Shown here in pieces: positions 11,620 to 21,878 of a stretch of DNA of 64,000 nucleotides (its first letter is position 1; each line of letters opens with the position of its first letter). Below the pieces are notes generated by a model. The model searched no databases and had not been told where the DNA came from. It saw nothing but the letters and a program-made list of their open reading frames with translations. Origin of the DNA: Ilyonectria destructans (lineage: Eukaryota; Ascomycota; Sordariomycetes; Hypocreales; Nectriaceae). The DNA lies in NCBI GenBank assembly GCA_020740775.1, contig JAHEWK010000008.1, positions 868,001 to 932,000 of the forward strand, written 5' to 3'. The position numbers and the translations under genes were made by a program.

Positions 11620-12824
11620 ATGTCGTCTGCGACCCCCTCCACCTTCTACGAGCAGCTGCCGCTGCCCACCATCGACCGCCCCTTCGGCATCCACCTGTGG
11701 CCCATCTTCGACAAGGCATGGACTGCCGTCGCGGGCTACCCCGTCGCTGACTTCAAGTTCGTCCCCTTCGAGACGCCCATGTCTACGCTCAAGTCGACGT
11801 CCATCTTCATCGTCGTCTACTACTGCATCATCTTCGGTGGCCGCGCGTTCATGCGCAACCGCGAGCCCTTCAAGCTGAAGACGCTCTTCCTCATCCACAA
11901 CTTTTACTTGACCGCCATCAGCGGCATCCTTCTGGTTCTCTTCATTGAGCAGCTCGTCCCCACTGTCGTCCGTGGCGGCATCTTCCACGCCATCTGTGAC
12001 GTTGAAGGCGGGTGGACGCAGCCCCTGGTCGTCCTGTACTACGTCAGTCAACCTTTTTCCGATTCTTCCTCCCCCTAGGTCCTGTGGGGCTCCGGAACTA
12101 ACCTTGTCACAGCTCAACTACCTGACCAAGTACCTTGAGCTCCTCGACACCGTTTTCCTTTTCCTCAAGAAGAAGCCCCTGAGTATGTCTCGCCCCAACG
12201 TCCATCCAAGTGTCCTCAGCCACTAACCGTCCAACTCAGCCTTCCTTCACTGCTACCACCACGGTGCCACCGCCCTCCTCTGCTACACCCAGCTCATCGG
12301 CTCCACCGCGGTCTCATGGGTCCCCATTACTCTGAACCTTACCGTCCATGTCGTCATGTACTGGTACTACTTCCAGAGCGCCCGTGGCATTCGCATCTGG
12401 TGGAAGGAGTGGGTCACTCGCCTCCAGATCATCCAGTTCGTCATTGATCTTGGTAAGTGATTATGTTACAACGGGTTATGAGATGTGGGACTAACAACGA
12501 CTAGGCTTTGTCTACTTCGCGTCGTACACCTACTTCACCTCCACCTACTTCACCTGGATGCCCAATGCCGGCCGCTGCGCTGGTGAGGAGTTTGCCGCCT
12601 TCTCCGGCATGGGCATCATCAGCTCGTACCTGGTCCTCTTCATCTCGTTCTACCTCGCCACTTACAAGCGCGGTGGCAAGTCCACTACTCGCAAGAGCTT
12701 GCGACGAATGAGCCAGGCCCCTCTCCCCGACCTCACCACCACCCCTATCAAGGGCAAGTCCAACGGTGCCGTCGCTACTGGCGCCAAGACCAACGGTGTC
12801 ACCACCCGATCCCGCAAGGCCTAA
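11620..12824 (+). CDS. ELO-family very-long-chain fatty acid elongase (condensing enzyme)
   Basis: Condenses malonyl-CoA with acyl-CoA in the first step of fatty acid elongation in the ER membrane; products feed sphingolipid synthesis. Four exons, 11620-12042, 12113-12182, 12240-12452 and 12505-12824, encode 341 residues. Visible family marks are [16 protein letters not shown], the catalytic histidine box H-C-Y-H-H at residues 168-172 (FLHCYHHGA), [11 protein letters not shown] and [11 protein letters not shown]. There are about six to seven hydrophobic segments and a basic cytosolic tail. The length and the [12 protein letters not shown] block fit the yeast Elo2/Elo3 group, but the chain-length class cannot be read from the sequence alone. 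The frame is open upstream to 11224 without a better start; ATG 11620 follows CCATC and begins the conserved region. Confidence 0.93.
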
Positions 12825-13989
12825 GTGAGACTCCGGGGCACTGCCAGTGACGACGCAATCTGGCGGTGGGGCGCATTGTACGAATTGCATACCGCCCGGC
12901 GGCGGTCTCCCCTTTACGCACCACTGCAGCCGCAAAACGTTGACGGTCAATTCAATGGCGACAGGCAGAGGGGGCTTAGATCAAAGACATACTAAAGGCG
13001 GCATCGACACGTATATAAACAGTGGTTTGGAGATTTCTGTTTTATTTTTTTGTTGCATCTCAGTCGTGGGGGATCCCGCAAGGGGGCGGGGCCGCGGCGG
13101 AGTAATATCGTGTATGTGGGCAGTCATAATGACGAGGTGGTTGACGAGGACGGTCTTCATGGATTAATTGTTTCCTTGGCGAACATGGGGGCATTTTGGC
13201 AGGACGGCATGGTTGTAATGGGGCCAAAAAAGTCTCGGCCGGAGTTGCGACAACGCAGGGCGGCCTTGGGCTACGACGATCTACCTAGCACCCTTGTAAT
13301 CACTCTTCGCTGGCTATGTATGATAGAAGCATCAGTCCTTTGCTCTGGAGTTTTTTTTAGGGGTTCCAGAGCGAAGGCGGTATACGATGGTAATTGATGT
13401 GTATCTGTTTTCAGTTTGACGCGCGTGACTTGTCAATGACGAGCTTATGTGAAACATACTATAACTCACTCAACTTAGCGACTATTGGATCAGAAAAAAT
13501 TAGGCCAGTCGGGTAACTGAATAATCAATACAGCAACCGCGAGTAGCAAAAGTTCGCAGCATAAGTCAGTTTCATGACTAGTTCTAACAGGGGGCTAGAT
13601 CTCTCTGTCGCTCGTGGTAGTCTTGTTTCCACTCACGTCCGACAATGAGCATTTTCGCCCAAGTTCCTAGGTTGACTTCCAGGGGCCGTTATATATAATG
13701 ATAGCCTTGGTACTATGTACTATCAACTTTCCACTCCGAAACATACAACCCAAGTACTTAGTCATTTTCAACTCCTGGACTCTTGCATATAGCCTCCGAG
13801 ACAATGACACCGCAAATATCCCGGCAAAAATCACCACACTACAATAAAAGATGCCTTGTAATTTGTGCTTCCGCATTTGGCTTTCAATTCCTTTCTCAAA
13901 GAAATCACCAGATAATCTTCAAAACACTCCGCGGCCCGTAAGTGATAGTCTGATATATGATATCGTCGCGTGGAGTATAGCCGTTCATA
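12825..13989. other. Intergenic, 3' side of elongase
   Basis: Presumed 3' UTR of the elongase gene and then a transition to the AT-richer accessory island. A short minus-strand frame at 13667-13876 contains a hydrophobic stretch but has no family resemblance. Nothing else is supported. Confidence 0.4.
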
Positions 13990-14672
13990 GCGCATGTTCC
14001 CAGCCATTGGTGCATGTAGGACGTTCGGGAAATAACCGCGAACGCATGTTAACATCAACCGCCGCATCCAAGAGGAGTTTACCACTATCTACGTTTCCAT
14101 GGAAAGCGGCATTTGCCAGTGCGCTCCCATGCCCTTCCTCTAGAGCAACCGACACGTCGGCTCAGGCGGCTAGAAGCTCATGTATGGCCTTGGGGTTGCT
14201 TGCTCCAGCATCCAGCACCTCCTGGATAAATTCCAGCCCTCTTGCAGATAGTATTTTTCTCTTGCTCCAGTCTACAGCTGTTGTGAGGCGACTGGGCCGT
14301 CCATTGGTGAGGTTCAAGTCGGCGCCATGTTATCAGGAGTCGAAAGACCCTCGCCCTGCCCTGCCCTTGAAAGTTGCAGTGGCAAGGGCGGTACCATATC
14401 CAAGCTTCAACACTATCTGCCTGCGCTCCTTTATTGAGCAAAAACTCCACGGTATCGATATGCCCTGGGCTCGCGGTGTTGATAAGTGTACTGTGCTTGT
14501 TTCCGTGAATGTTTGGACTCGTGCCTTGGGCAATGCACATTCTGGTGAGGTTATTGTCAATTGAATACTGTTGGGGGACCAGGCAACCAAGGTGTGGAAT
14601 CGCGCAATCTGACCCTAGCTTCGAACCGAGTATCCTCCTCGTCTGCTCATTCTTAGAGAACATGCCCGCCAT
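13990..14672 (-). pseudogene. Broken ankyrin-repeat gene
   Basis: Ankyrin-like segments run along the minus strand but in different frames. Around 14525-14403 the text contains GHIDTVEFLLNKGA. At about 14405-14333 it continues as YGTALATATFKGRAG in a second frame. At 14318-14165 a third frame reads from GADLNLTNGRPS to HELLAA and then a stop. At 14160-13990 there is HGSALANAAFHGNVDSGKLL. The TALATATFKG/LL and GADLN patterns are typical of fungal ankyrin arrays. Frameshifts and stops between segments, with no splice signals to join them, indicate a decayed gene. The upstream half (for example a NACHT domain) is not present, so this is also truncated. It overlaps the last 58 bases of the 2EXR reading frame. 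Confidence 0.6.
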
Positions 14673-15982
14673 TCCTTTTTAGCAGGGCGTTTAGAGCTTT
14701 TGAGGCGTTTGGGGCGAGAAAGCAGAGGCCCCTCGTCCTCGAGACCTTTAGGCAGCACAGCAACCTCGGATGATGATTGTGCCTCGGGGAGATATTGCAG
14801 GCAGAGTTCAGGCTTGTGCTCCGACAGATCCCATGCCTTGAAAAGATCCCAAACTCGAGGCCAATCTCTTATTCTAGCCCTGCCAGTCTTGCGGATCTGC
14901 TGGCTGGCACTTGGAATAGGCCCAAATGCATCTATGGGGAAGAGCCAGAACCCATAAGCCGAAGGAAGTGCCTGGTCATCGTCCTCGCAAGCCGTCCCCT
15001 CCTCCGCACATGTCTTCCGCCATCTTTTCCAATCCTTCTCCTCCTCCCAGAGCGCCAGAAATGCCTCCTCTCGGTTTTCCACCCGCCTGCTATCGAAAGC
15101 AATCATAAAACGATACTCAACCGAGTAATTGTGGTACTCAATCTGCCACTTCTCAAGAAGCCTGAACCAGCGGTAAATTTGGTCTCGTGGATCTCCGAAG
15201 CCCATAAAAACCTTCTTCAACTCTGTTTCTATTGATCTAGGATCTCGTGGCAGCCGCTGAAACTTTGAGACGGAGGCCTGAAGGGGTCGGGAGCGAAGTA
15301 TCTGGCTCTTCTTGAAGCTTCCGCAGGTAGTCGAGATGTCTGGAATCCCACGTCCAAGTTGTCCGTCATATCCGAAAATGACACACCGTAGTCTTGACAA
15401 AGCTTGACGTAGAAGATCTTCATCTTTTTTTTGTTTGAAAAGCTTGTCATAGTACCCCTTGGGACCGCTCTTAGCCAACCCAAGGTTGACGAGTCCAACA
15501 CGCCGAGGATCGTGGGCCCAGAGCATATGCGAGAACCTAGCAAAGAAATTTTGGCCGGATATATCTAAGATGTCTAGCTCCGGGTGGAAATAGAAAGTCC
15601 CTTCTATCGGAGGACTGCCCAGCTGCTTATAGTAGCAAGGTACTTGGACCCGATAGAAACGCAGGGCAGCTTGTCGCGACTCGGAACAAACGCGAAGAAG
15701 CTTGCTTATTTCATGTCTATTTCTCAAGACGATGAGAAAGGTTTCCGAGAGCTGTAGCGAAGCCTTGGCCTGGTCCCTGACAGTCCGCTCTTGATCCTCG
15801 TACAAGTGTTCGGGAGAGCTCCCTGGCCAAAGTTCCACTCGGATCAGACGTTCATGACAGAGTGATTGCTCCCATATAACAGAGCGAAGCTCGAGGGGAA
15901 GCCTAGTGAATTGCGTAAAAGCACCGGTTCCGTAAGGCACCGTGTTAATAATTTGCAAATGGTGACTGGAATGGTAGGTCAT
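14615..15982 (-). CDS. 2EXR-domain protein, function unknown
   Basis: Intronless frame of 455 residues from ATG 15982 (MTYHSSHHLQ). Shortly after the start it reads FTQFTRLPLELRSVIWEQSL, the signature of the 2EXR domain that is abundant in filamentous ascomycetes. Further conserved-looking features are the LLRVCSESRQAALRFY block and FYFHPELDILDISG, both usual in this family. The C-terminal part is Arg/Lys/Trp-rich (LWEEEKDWKRWRK), and the protein ends in a basic tail. The frame stays open upstream to ATG 16195, which would add 71 residues; 15982 is preferred because the domain begins there. No biochemical role is established for the family. It sits in an AT-rich island beside an ankyrin relic and a transposon, consistent with a fast-evolving accessory gene. 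Confidence 0.75.
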   Translation of the reverse strand: MTYHSSHHLQIINTVPYGTGAFTQFTRLPLELRSVIWEQSLCHERLIRVELWPGSSPEHLYEDQERTVRDQAKASLQLSETFLIVLRNRHEISKLLRVCSESRQAALRFYRVQVPCYYKQLGSPPIEGTFYFHPELDILDISGQNFFARFSHMLWAHDPRRVGLVNLGLAKSGPKGYYDKLFKQKKDEDLLRQALSRLRCVIFGYDGQLGRGIPDISTTCGSFKKSQILRSRPLQASVSKFQRLPRDPRSIETELKKVFMGFGDPRDQIYRWFRLLEKWQIEYHNYSVEYRFMIAFDSRRVENREEAFLALWEEEKDWKRWRKTCAEEGTACEDDDQALPSAYGFWLFPIDAFGPIPSASQQIRKTGRARIRDWPRVWDLFKAWDLSEHKPELCLQYLPEAQSSSEVAVLPKGLEDEGPLLSRPKRLKSSKRPAKKEWRACSLRMSRRGGYSVRS

Positions 15983-16492
15983 ATTGAGAATGATTCTGAG
16001 AATGGCGACGAGAGTGTTGTCGAAAAGTGGCTGGCAGCAGACGAAGGTAGGATTATCCAAGGCAACCAAGTGCCGCAGAGAAGCGGGACCATCGCATGTT
16101 ATATATACCACTATCAAGCCTGGTGGAGGCGAGTCTCGCTCTTGTGAAGAGACGTCGTGATGTTGGTGATTGGCCGATATGCTTTGGTTCGCCAAGAGAT
16201 TCCTGTGCGAAGAGGAGACTTCAAGGTTGGCGATTGGTTGAGCTTACAATATAGAGTTCCACAGAGGCAGAGAATTGAGAGGCTTGCCAGGTTGACCAAG
16301 AAGATTCTAGATAATGAGGAAGCATCTAGATTTCAGCTGTCCATGGATCCTCCTGCCTCTCCTCCATTTTCGGCTTTCGCCCGAGCCGTCTCCAGCGTCC
16401 TTCGAGCAGCATTATATGGCCCTCGCAAAATAGCAGGGAAATACGGAGTTCCCTCGTGCGCTTCTTTCTTGTGGCATTCAGTTGTGTAATGT

Positions 16493-16730
16493 ACCTAAAG
16501 CCTGGTCATATGACTCAGGATAAGGTTATTGTCTACAGATGGCAAGGTCATTGTTTGTGGTTTTGAAGACAGAAGGGTTAGATTGAAGCTTTACGAAAGG
16601 TAAATGTGCAATAACCTTACTATAGGAGCTGGTAGATTTTCTGGTACTGGTTGTAGTGCTAAAGGTGTGTTCATATTGGTTGATATTGAGTAAAGCTATA
16701 GAAATTTTTTACCAAATACCTAAAGCCTGG
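16493..16730. repeat. 13-bp direct repeats 225 bp apart
   Basis: ACCTAAAGCCTGG occurs at 16493-16505 and at 16718-16730, enclosing AT-rich sequence. This could be the ends of a small decayed repeat or chance duplication. No terminal inverted repeat or target duplication was found around the pair. Confidence 0.4.
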
Positions 16731-17027
16731 AGGCTGGCCTATGCAAAGTGCTGAACTCAGAGGTGTGACCTGTTCAGGATTCACATGGCGCGGTGGGACG
16801 GAGGGAGCAGCATGCGGGTCGCCAGGACAGGTCCACGGCTCTTCATTCGGTAATAGAAGAGAGAAGAGAAAAGCAGGAACCAGCCTTGATCATCGATACA
16901 GACAGGTCGTGACTGCGAGCACGCGTAACATGTTCAAAAATGATGTAAAGGAAAGCTTAGCATATTAAGATAGAGCACATTCTAGCCTAAGACGCGAGGC
17001 GCGTACGAATACAAAGAGAATAGTAAG

Positions 17028-17160
17028 AAAAGAAAAGACAAAGACCCATTTTAGAAGATAATTTTTCTAAAGACTAATGTTTAGTATTTATTTTTAATTA
17101 TCTTTAATTATAATAATCTTTTATTTTTATTTATTAGGTCTAATTTAATCAGAAACACAG
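17028..17160. repeat. A/T-dominated low-complexity tract
   Basis: Long stretches contain only A and T, for example ATTTATTTTTAATTATC at about 17087-17103. The composition contrasts sharply with the surrounding genes. It may be a repeat remnant altered by repeat-induced point mutation (RIP), but no parent element is recognisable. Confidence 0.5.
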
Positions 17161-17536
17161 ATGTTCTGTACTACCTTTGACTGCCTTATACAAAAGGCAG
17201 ACAGATACCTTAGCCAAGCTGATGCTTTAGTAAAGAAGCTTGTACCTGTGTACGAATAGCAATACTCTTTTAGAAACAATGGATTGGATGTGATTCCCGG
17301 CGTGGATCCCAGGTGCGTCATGAGATGGCGCGTCGGCTTAATTAAAGCGCGGGTGGTCCCTTAACTCATGAGTTACTAACGAACGGCTGCAAGGCTTGGA
17401 AGCGGAATGTGGGTGGGCATCCGTCATGGGCCCCAGATGCCGAATCCACCTTTGTGATATCCAATATATCTGTGACCCGTCTTTGAGGTGCAGGAGGAAG
17501 GTCTGTCTTGGCTTGGCCGCGATGACGCAAGCCAGG

Positions 17537-17605
17537 TTTTTATTTTATTTTAGCTTGTTTTATTATTTTGGGTTATTTTGTTTTGTTTTATTGTTTTGTT
17601 TTATT
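17537..17605. repeat. T-rich (TTTTR)n-like tract
   Basis: Imperfect runs of TTTTA, TTTTG and TTTTATT over about 70 bp. Read on the minus strand this is an A-rich tail-like sequence. Confidence 0.6.
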
Positions 17606-18270
17606 CCAATATCTATTCTGACTGTCGCCCTCCAACTAGTCTGCCGGACCTCCCTACATTGGATGGTTCACACGGGACGCGCAGAGAGACACAGGGAGGA
17701 TACGCATCCATCGCACCGGCCCCTTTCAATTTCGCCGACGGAGCGATCCCGTAAGCACTTGGGCTGTTCTGCCCGCCCAAAGAAACAAAGGGAGTTCTTT
17801 GTCGGCACCCAAGGAGCGCGAGGTGCGCGTTAATCTCAAAGCGGCACCAGCTGATGAAAGCCAACCAAGTGCCGGGCGAGGACATTCCCCAGAACAGCGC
17901 GCTTGTGCGAGCCTGTAACGCCCGGCCTGCGAGCGGACGGGCCACCCCCAGACCAAGACATCAGCCCTGGAGCCCTGGAGGCCCCTGGAGAAACGCCACT
18001 CAGCCTCCATTTGCGGAGACAGGGGCAGACAGCAGTGATTCACTGGACGCGGTGACATTCCCAGCGCGGTATCTTTTAGGAGAGGGCGGTTGAACGGCGG
18101 TGTGTTAGTGGTCTGTTCGTGGTCTGTTAGTGGAGGGCGGGCGGCTCAACCCCCTATCGACTCAGTAAAACGGCAGCCGGTACAGCGCATTGGGGAACAC
18201 CGAAACACTCTAGGTAACTACGTACCAATTGCTGGAGCTGCCAAGCTGAGGCCCCCCGGCCCCTGGACTA

Positions 18271-18296
18271 CAGCGGGGTTCCAAAAGTCTTGCAAC
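18271..18296 (+). repeat. Left terminal inverted repeat
   Basis: 26 bp, an exact reverse complement of 19653-19678, preceded by target-site TA. Confidence 0.95.
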
Positions 18297-18381
18297 GCCA
18301 CGCGACTTTTTCGCGACCAGCGTCAAGGATCCGAACCGCGTTTTTTGCTCCTTCATCTTCAACATCTCACAACTTTTTATT

Positions 18382-19534
18382 ATGACGTCCAATTTACGAT
18401 CTTTTGGGACTATAATATCCGGAAATCGCCAAGGAAAACAACGAACTAGCCCCGAGCTTCGTGCGGCTATTATTGCGGCCGTGCAAGCTGGAGAAAAAAG
18501 GAGTGTGGTTGCGACGCGTTTTGGGGTCACGACAGCCACAATCAGCTGTCTGCTTTAACGGCTCGAGATAACTGCATCAATCGATCCTAACCCTCAGTCC
18601 GGGCGTCCCCCAAGTCTGACGCCTCGGGCGAAAAGGGCTATTATTCACGCTGTACGACAGGACGAAGGCGTCTCAAGAAAAGATCTGGTGGATGACCTGA
18701 GTCTTGGGGTGAGCGCGACGACTGTACGCCGGGCTTTAAATGAGGTCAACTTACGCAAATGGCAAGCTAGAAAGAGGATCTTTTTACGAAAGGAAGATGC
18801 AGCTCAACGGCTTCAGTTTACACGCGATTGGGCGAAAAAAGAGGAAGAATTGAGTGAGGTATGGCCGAGTGTTTAAGATGTCCCTGTCCGCTACTGTACC
18901 TGTTACTCACACCCCTTAGATTATCTTCTCTGATGAATGTTCTGCTGCAAATGGCAGCGCCAATCCAGGTACCTGGGTCTGGAGGTTTACCCATGAGATC
19001 TATGACCCAAAATTCGTCAACAAAATGGCCTATGGCAAGGGTGATGTGACGATAATGGTGTGGGGTGCAATTTGCAAGAGGAGCTGAAGCAAGCTGGTTA
19101 TTATGACTCGGGATACAGCCTCCAAGTGCGGAGGCTACTTATTAAAGAGCTATATTGAAGCTCTGACTTCTGGGCTTCTTCCTGATTATAACGGCACCCG
19201 GCATTTTCAGCAGGATAATGCCGGAATTCACACATCAAAGGTCTCGATGAGCTTTCTGCTCGAGCACGGGATCTCTCTTATTGACTGGCCGCCTCACAGC
19301 CCCGATCTGAACCCCATCGAGCATATTTGGGCCAGACTAAAGAGAGATCTCTATAGAATGTTCCCTTGGGTCTCCAAATTGAAGAAAAACGCAGCCGATA
19401 TCGCTAAATTTAAAGTGTGCTTGGAAGCGGCGTGGGAAGCTATCCCTCAAGACTTCATTCGGGGCCTGCTGGAGTCTATGCCGCGTAGGGTGGAGGCTTG
19501 CCGTAAAGCTAGGGGTTGGTATACAAAATATTAA
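18382..19534 (+). pseudogene. Tc1-like transposase, two internal stops
   Basis: The frame starts at ATG 18382 and is joined by a 61-nt GT-AG intron (18859-18919), for a 363-codon product. The N-terminal half has the paired helix-turn-helix DNA-binding region (AAVQAGEKRSVVATRFGV, then SGRPPSLTPRAKRA). The catalytic DDE triad is visible: FSDE, QQDNAGIH, and DWPPHSPDLNPIEHIW, with 34 residues between the second D and the E. Two in-frame stops break it: TAA at 18556-18558 in the DNA-binding region and TGA at 19085-19087 between the first and second catalytic residues. TAA could be a CAA codon after a C-to-T change at CpA, as RIP would produce; TGA is not a typical RIP product. Not expected to make active transposase. 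Confidence 0.88.
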
Positions 19535-19652
19535 AGCCACGCCTCTGAGGAATCCAAAAATGTAGTTACTTTTATTACAGCTAGTCTGTGGCCTGTTTAA
19601 TTGGTATCTTTATTGCATGCGTTCCGGTGAGGGTGGTGGTGTAAGTGGGGCT

Positions 19653-19678
19653 GTTGCAAGACTTTTGGAACCCCGCTG
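19653..19678 (-). repeat. Right terminal inverted repeat
   Basis: 26 bp, an exact reverse complement of 18271-18296, followed by target-site TA. Confidence 0.95.
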
Positions 19679-19947
19679 TACTGTACCTTCCACGCTTGTT
19701 CCTGACCCTTGCCAGCCCGAGTCGATTGGATTATACGAACACCACAACTCCCCTCACTCCCCTCCTCCTACTTGAATCCCCCCCGTCGTCCGCATCCTCC
19801 CTTCGCCTTTTTCCCGCTTCACCAACTCACTGCACTTTTTGCTTCTTCGTCCTCTTCGTCCTCTTCCTCCAGCTCATCCGCCTCCCCCAATCGCCCCTCC
19901 CGCGCCATCTCACGACTCTCCCCATCGCCGGGGGAACAGCTGCAGCC

Positions 19948-21878
19948 ATGAGGAATCCCTTCCGCCGCCGAGTCAAGAAGAACGACTCCACTGGTGGCTC
20001 CGATAGCTTCGCCGTCCCAGCAGACCTCATGCCCCGGCCGCCGCTCTTCGCGCCTACCCACCGCTCCGCCCAGCTGCTCGCCTTCCTCCCTCCCGCCGTC
20101 ATCGAGCGCGTCTTCGCATTCGTGTGCCCCCACACTCGCGACGAGAGCTACGACTCATGTGAGGGCAGCGCAGCTTCCATCGACTCGATGTGCATGCTCT
20201 GCGACCTGCGCGACCTGTCGCATTCCGCCCGTGTCTGCCGCGCCTGGCGGGCCATTGCCATTAGAGCTTTGTAAGTTTGATTCATTTGCCCCGCGTTGCC
20301 ATCTCTTGGCATCGCGAAGAGCTGCCGCGACTTCAACCGCTAACACTTGTCCCTAGATACCACAGCGTCCGCATCGACCCTGTCCACTACTGCCCCCGCG
20401 AGGCATGGCTCGCCGAGAAACGCAAGAAGACGTCCCGTTTCGACCGCAATGGCGTCCCCGAGGATCCCGCCCAAGCCCGTTTGCGACTCCTCCGCCGTAC
20501 CGTCCGCGATGACCCAACCCGCCTCGGCAAGCTAGTTCAGTTCCTCAAGATGCCTTATATGTTGCGCGAATCGTGCCAGGTCGAGCTGGCCCAGACCATC
20601 GCCGTCCTTCCCAATCTGCACTTTGTCGATCTGCCCGAGGGCATGTTCTCCGACGACCCCCACTTTGCTACGCTGCGGCTCGAGGTCCAGGCGCGTTGTC
20701 CCAATCTGCGAAAGATGACCTATGTCGGAGGGTCCGAACGAAGTTTCGCCATGCTGGCTTCGGGCCAGATCTGGCCTCGCTTGGAGGTGCTGGAGATCAA
20801 CAATCTTGATATCGACCCCATCACCGTCCGCGCCGTTCTCGGCTGCCTGCCAAACCTCCAGGCCTTGAAGGTCTCGGAGACGCCAACCCTCACCGACGAG
20901 GTACTGTCCTCCGGTGACGGTCTCCCTACTCTCCCACCTCTCAAAGAGCTCGTTCTCAAGGACACTCCTCGTGTGACGGTCAGGGGACTTATTGAGTACC
21001 TCGCCTGGCAAGAGACACAGCAGGCCCTTACGGTGTTGACCCTCAAGGACACGGGTGTCCACCCTTCCAGCCTTCAGGAGATCTTAACCATGGCCTCCTC
21101 GCTCAAGACTCTCGCTATTCAGACCAAGGTTATAGACCAGTTCCCCAACTCGCCAAACATTCGACCGTTGGCATCCCGTTCGTTGGAGACGTTCCGGTAT
21201 GAGATATCTGGGGCCTCATCTGCCAGCGCCTTTTCCAGCATGACAACGGGCTACTACAACTATCTCGCCTCGTCCATCATGGGTGGCGGCTTTCCCCGAC
21301 TGCGCCGCCTATACGTCCAAGACGATACGTTCCCGGAGCAGCTCCAGGGCCTTCCACCTCCTAACGCTGCATTTTCCGGCGGTCATGTTCGCTCGGGCTC
21401 TAACTCTTCTATCAAGTCCACTCCGGGATTCAGTCTCTCGCCCCGCTCTGCCAACCTCTCACCCCTCGCACCGCCCCGGCGACCTGTCTCGAATGTGCCC
21501 GTGAATCGCCGGTTCAGCTCCAACAATCCCTTCGCTGCTCGGAACCCCACCTCACCACCCCCAACACACACCCTCGAAGTCTTTACCAAGAGCGATGAGT
21601 TTGGCAAATGGAACTTTGCCCGCGTTGATACGTTCAAGTCAGTCGCCGCGCCGTCTCGCCGACCGGTTAGCAGCTATGGGTTGGCGGCCGATGTCGCAGG
21701 GTCTGGATGGGACGGAGGCGACGCCCGGCGGAGCGTCATGGTCGGCAACGGCGCAGGAGGATTCTTGGCCGTACCAGGAATGGATACTAATCAGAGCGAG
21801 TTTGACGATGGATCTGAGTCGTGGCGACCCACCAGCAGTGGAGGAGAACCACGAGGGAGTCGCGATCTGTGGAGATGA
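19948..21878 (+). CDS. F-box / leucine-rich protein
   Basis: Two exons, 19948-20270 and 20357-21878, encode 614 residues. Residues about 40-112 look like an F-box: LLAFLPPAVIERVFAFV, a small insertion, then LSHSARVCRAWRAIAIRAL, with YHSV completing it after the intron. The central part has irregular leucine-rich repeats (VLPNLHFVDLP, CPNLRKMTYVG, LEVLEINNLDI, LPNLQALKVSETPTLTD). The C-terminal third is Ser/Pro-rich and probably disordered. Family knowledge: F-box proteins link substrates to SCF ubiquitin ligases through Skp1, and the LRR part would choose the substrate. The substrate is unknown. The frame is open upstream into the transposon end but has no other ATG, so 19948 is the start. 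The leader after the transposon is pyrimidine-rich. The transposon probably sits in or near the promoter. Confidence 0.85.

Larger units (their letters stand above)
15983..18268. other. AT-rich accessory intergenic region
   Basis: No supportable gene. It contains two copies of ACCTAAAGCCTGG (16493-16505 and 16718-16730), an A/T-dominated tract at about 17028-17160, and a T-rich low-complexity tract at 17537-17605 that reads as A-rich with scattered C on the minus strand. The last 900 bases return to GC-rich sequence, which is then interrupted by the transposon. Confidence 0.5.
18271..19678 (+). mobile_element. Tc1/mariner-type DNA transposon (1408 bp, DD34E)
   Basis: The element has perfect 26-bp terminal inverted repeats starting CAGCGGGGTTCC and is flanked on both sides by TA (18269-18270 and 19679-19680), the target duplication expected for IS630/Tc1/mariner elements. 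It carries one degenerate transposase gene. Removing the element and one TA restores a continuous flank, CCCTGGACTACTGTACC. It ends 269 bp before the ATG of the F-box gene and is in the same orientation as that gene. Identical repeats and an intact target duplication suggest insertion was not very old. Confidence 0.92.

Noticed and set aside
16157..16489. 110-codon plus frame divergent from the 2EXR gene
   Set aside because: Short, no known family; partly arises from a duplicated TTGGNGATTGG stretch.
19645..19947. In-frame extension of the F-box gene into the transposon end
   Set aside because: The frame is open but has no ATG before 19948; it would need a GTG start.
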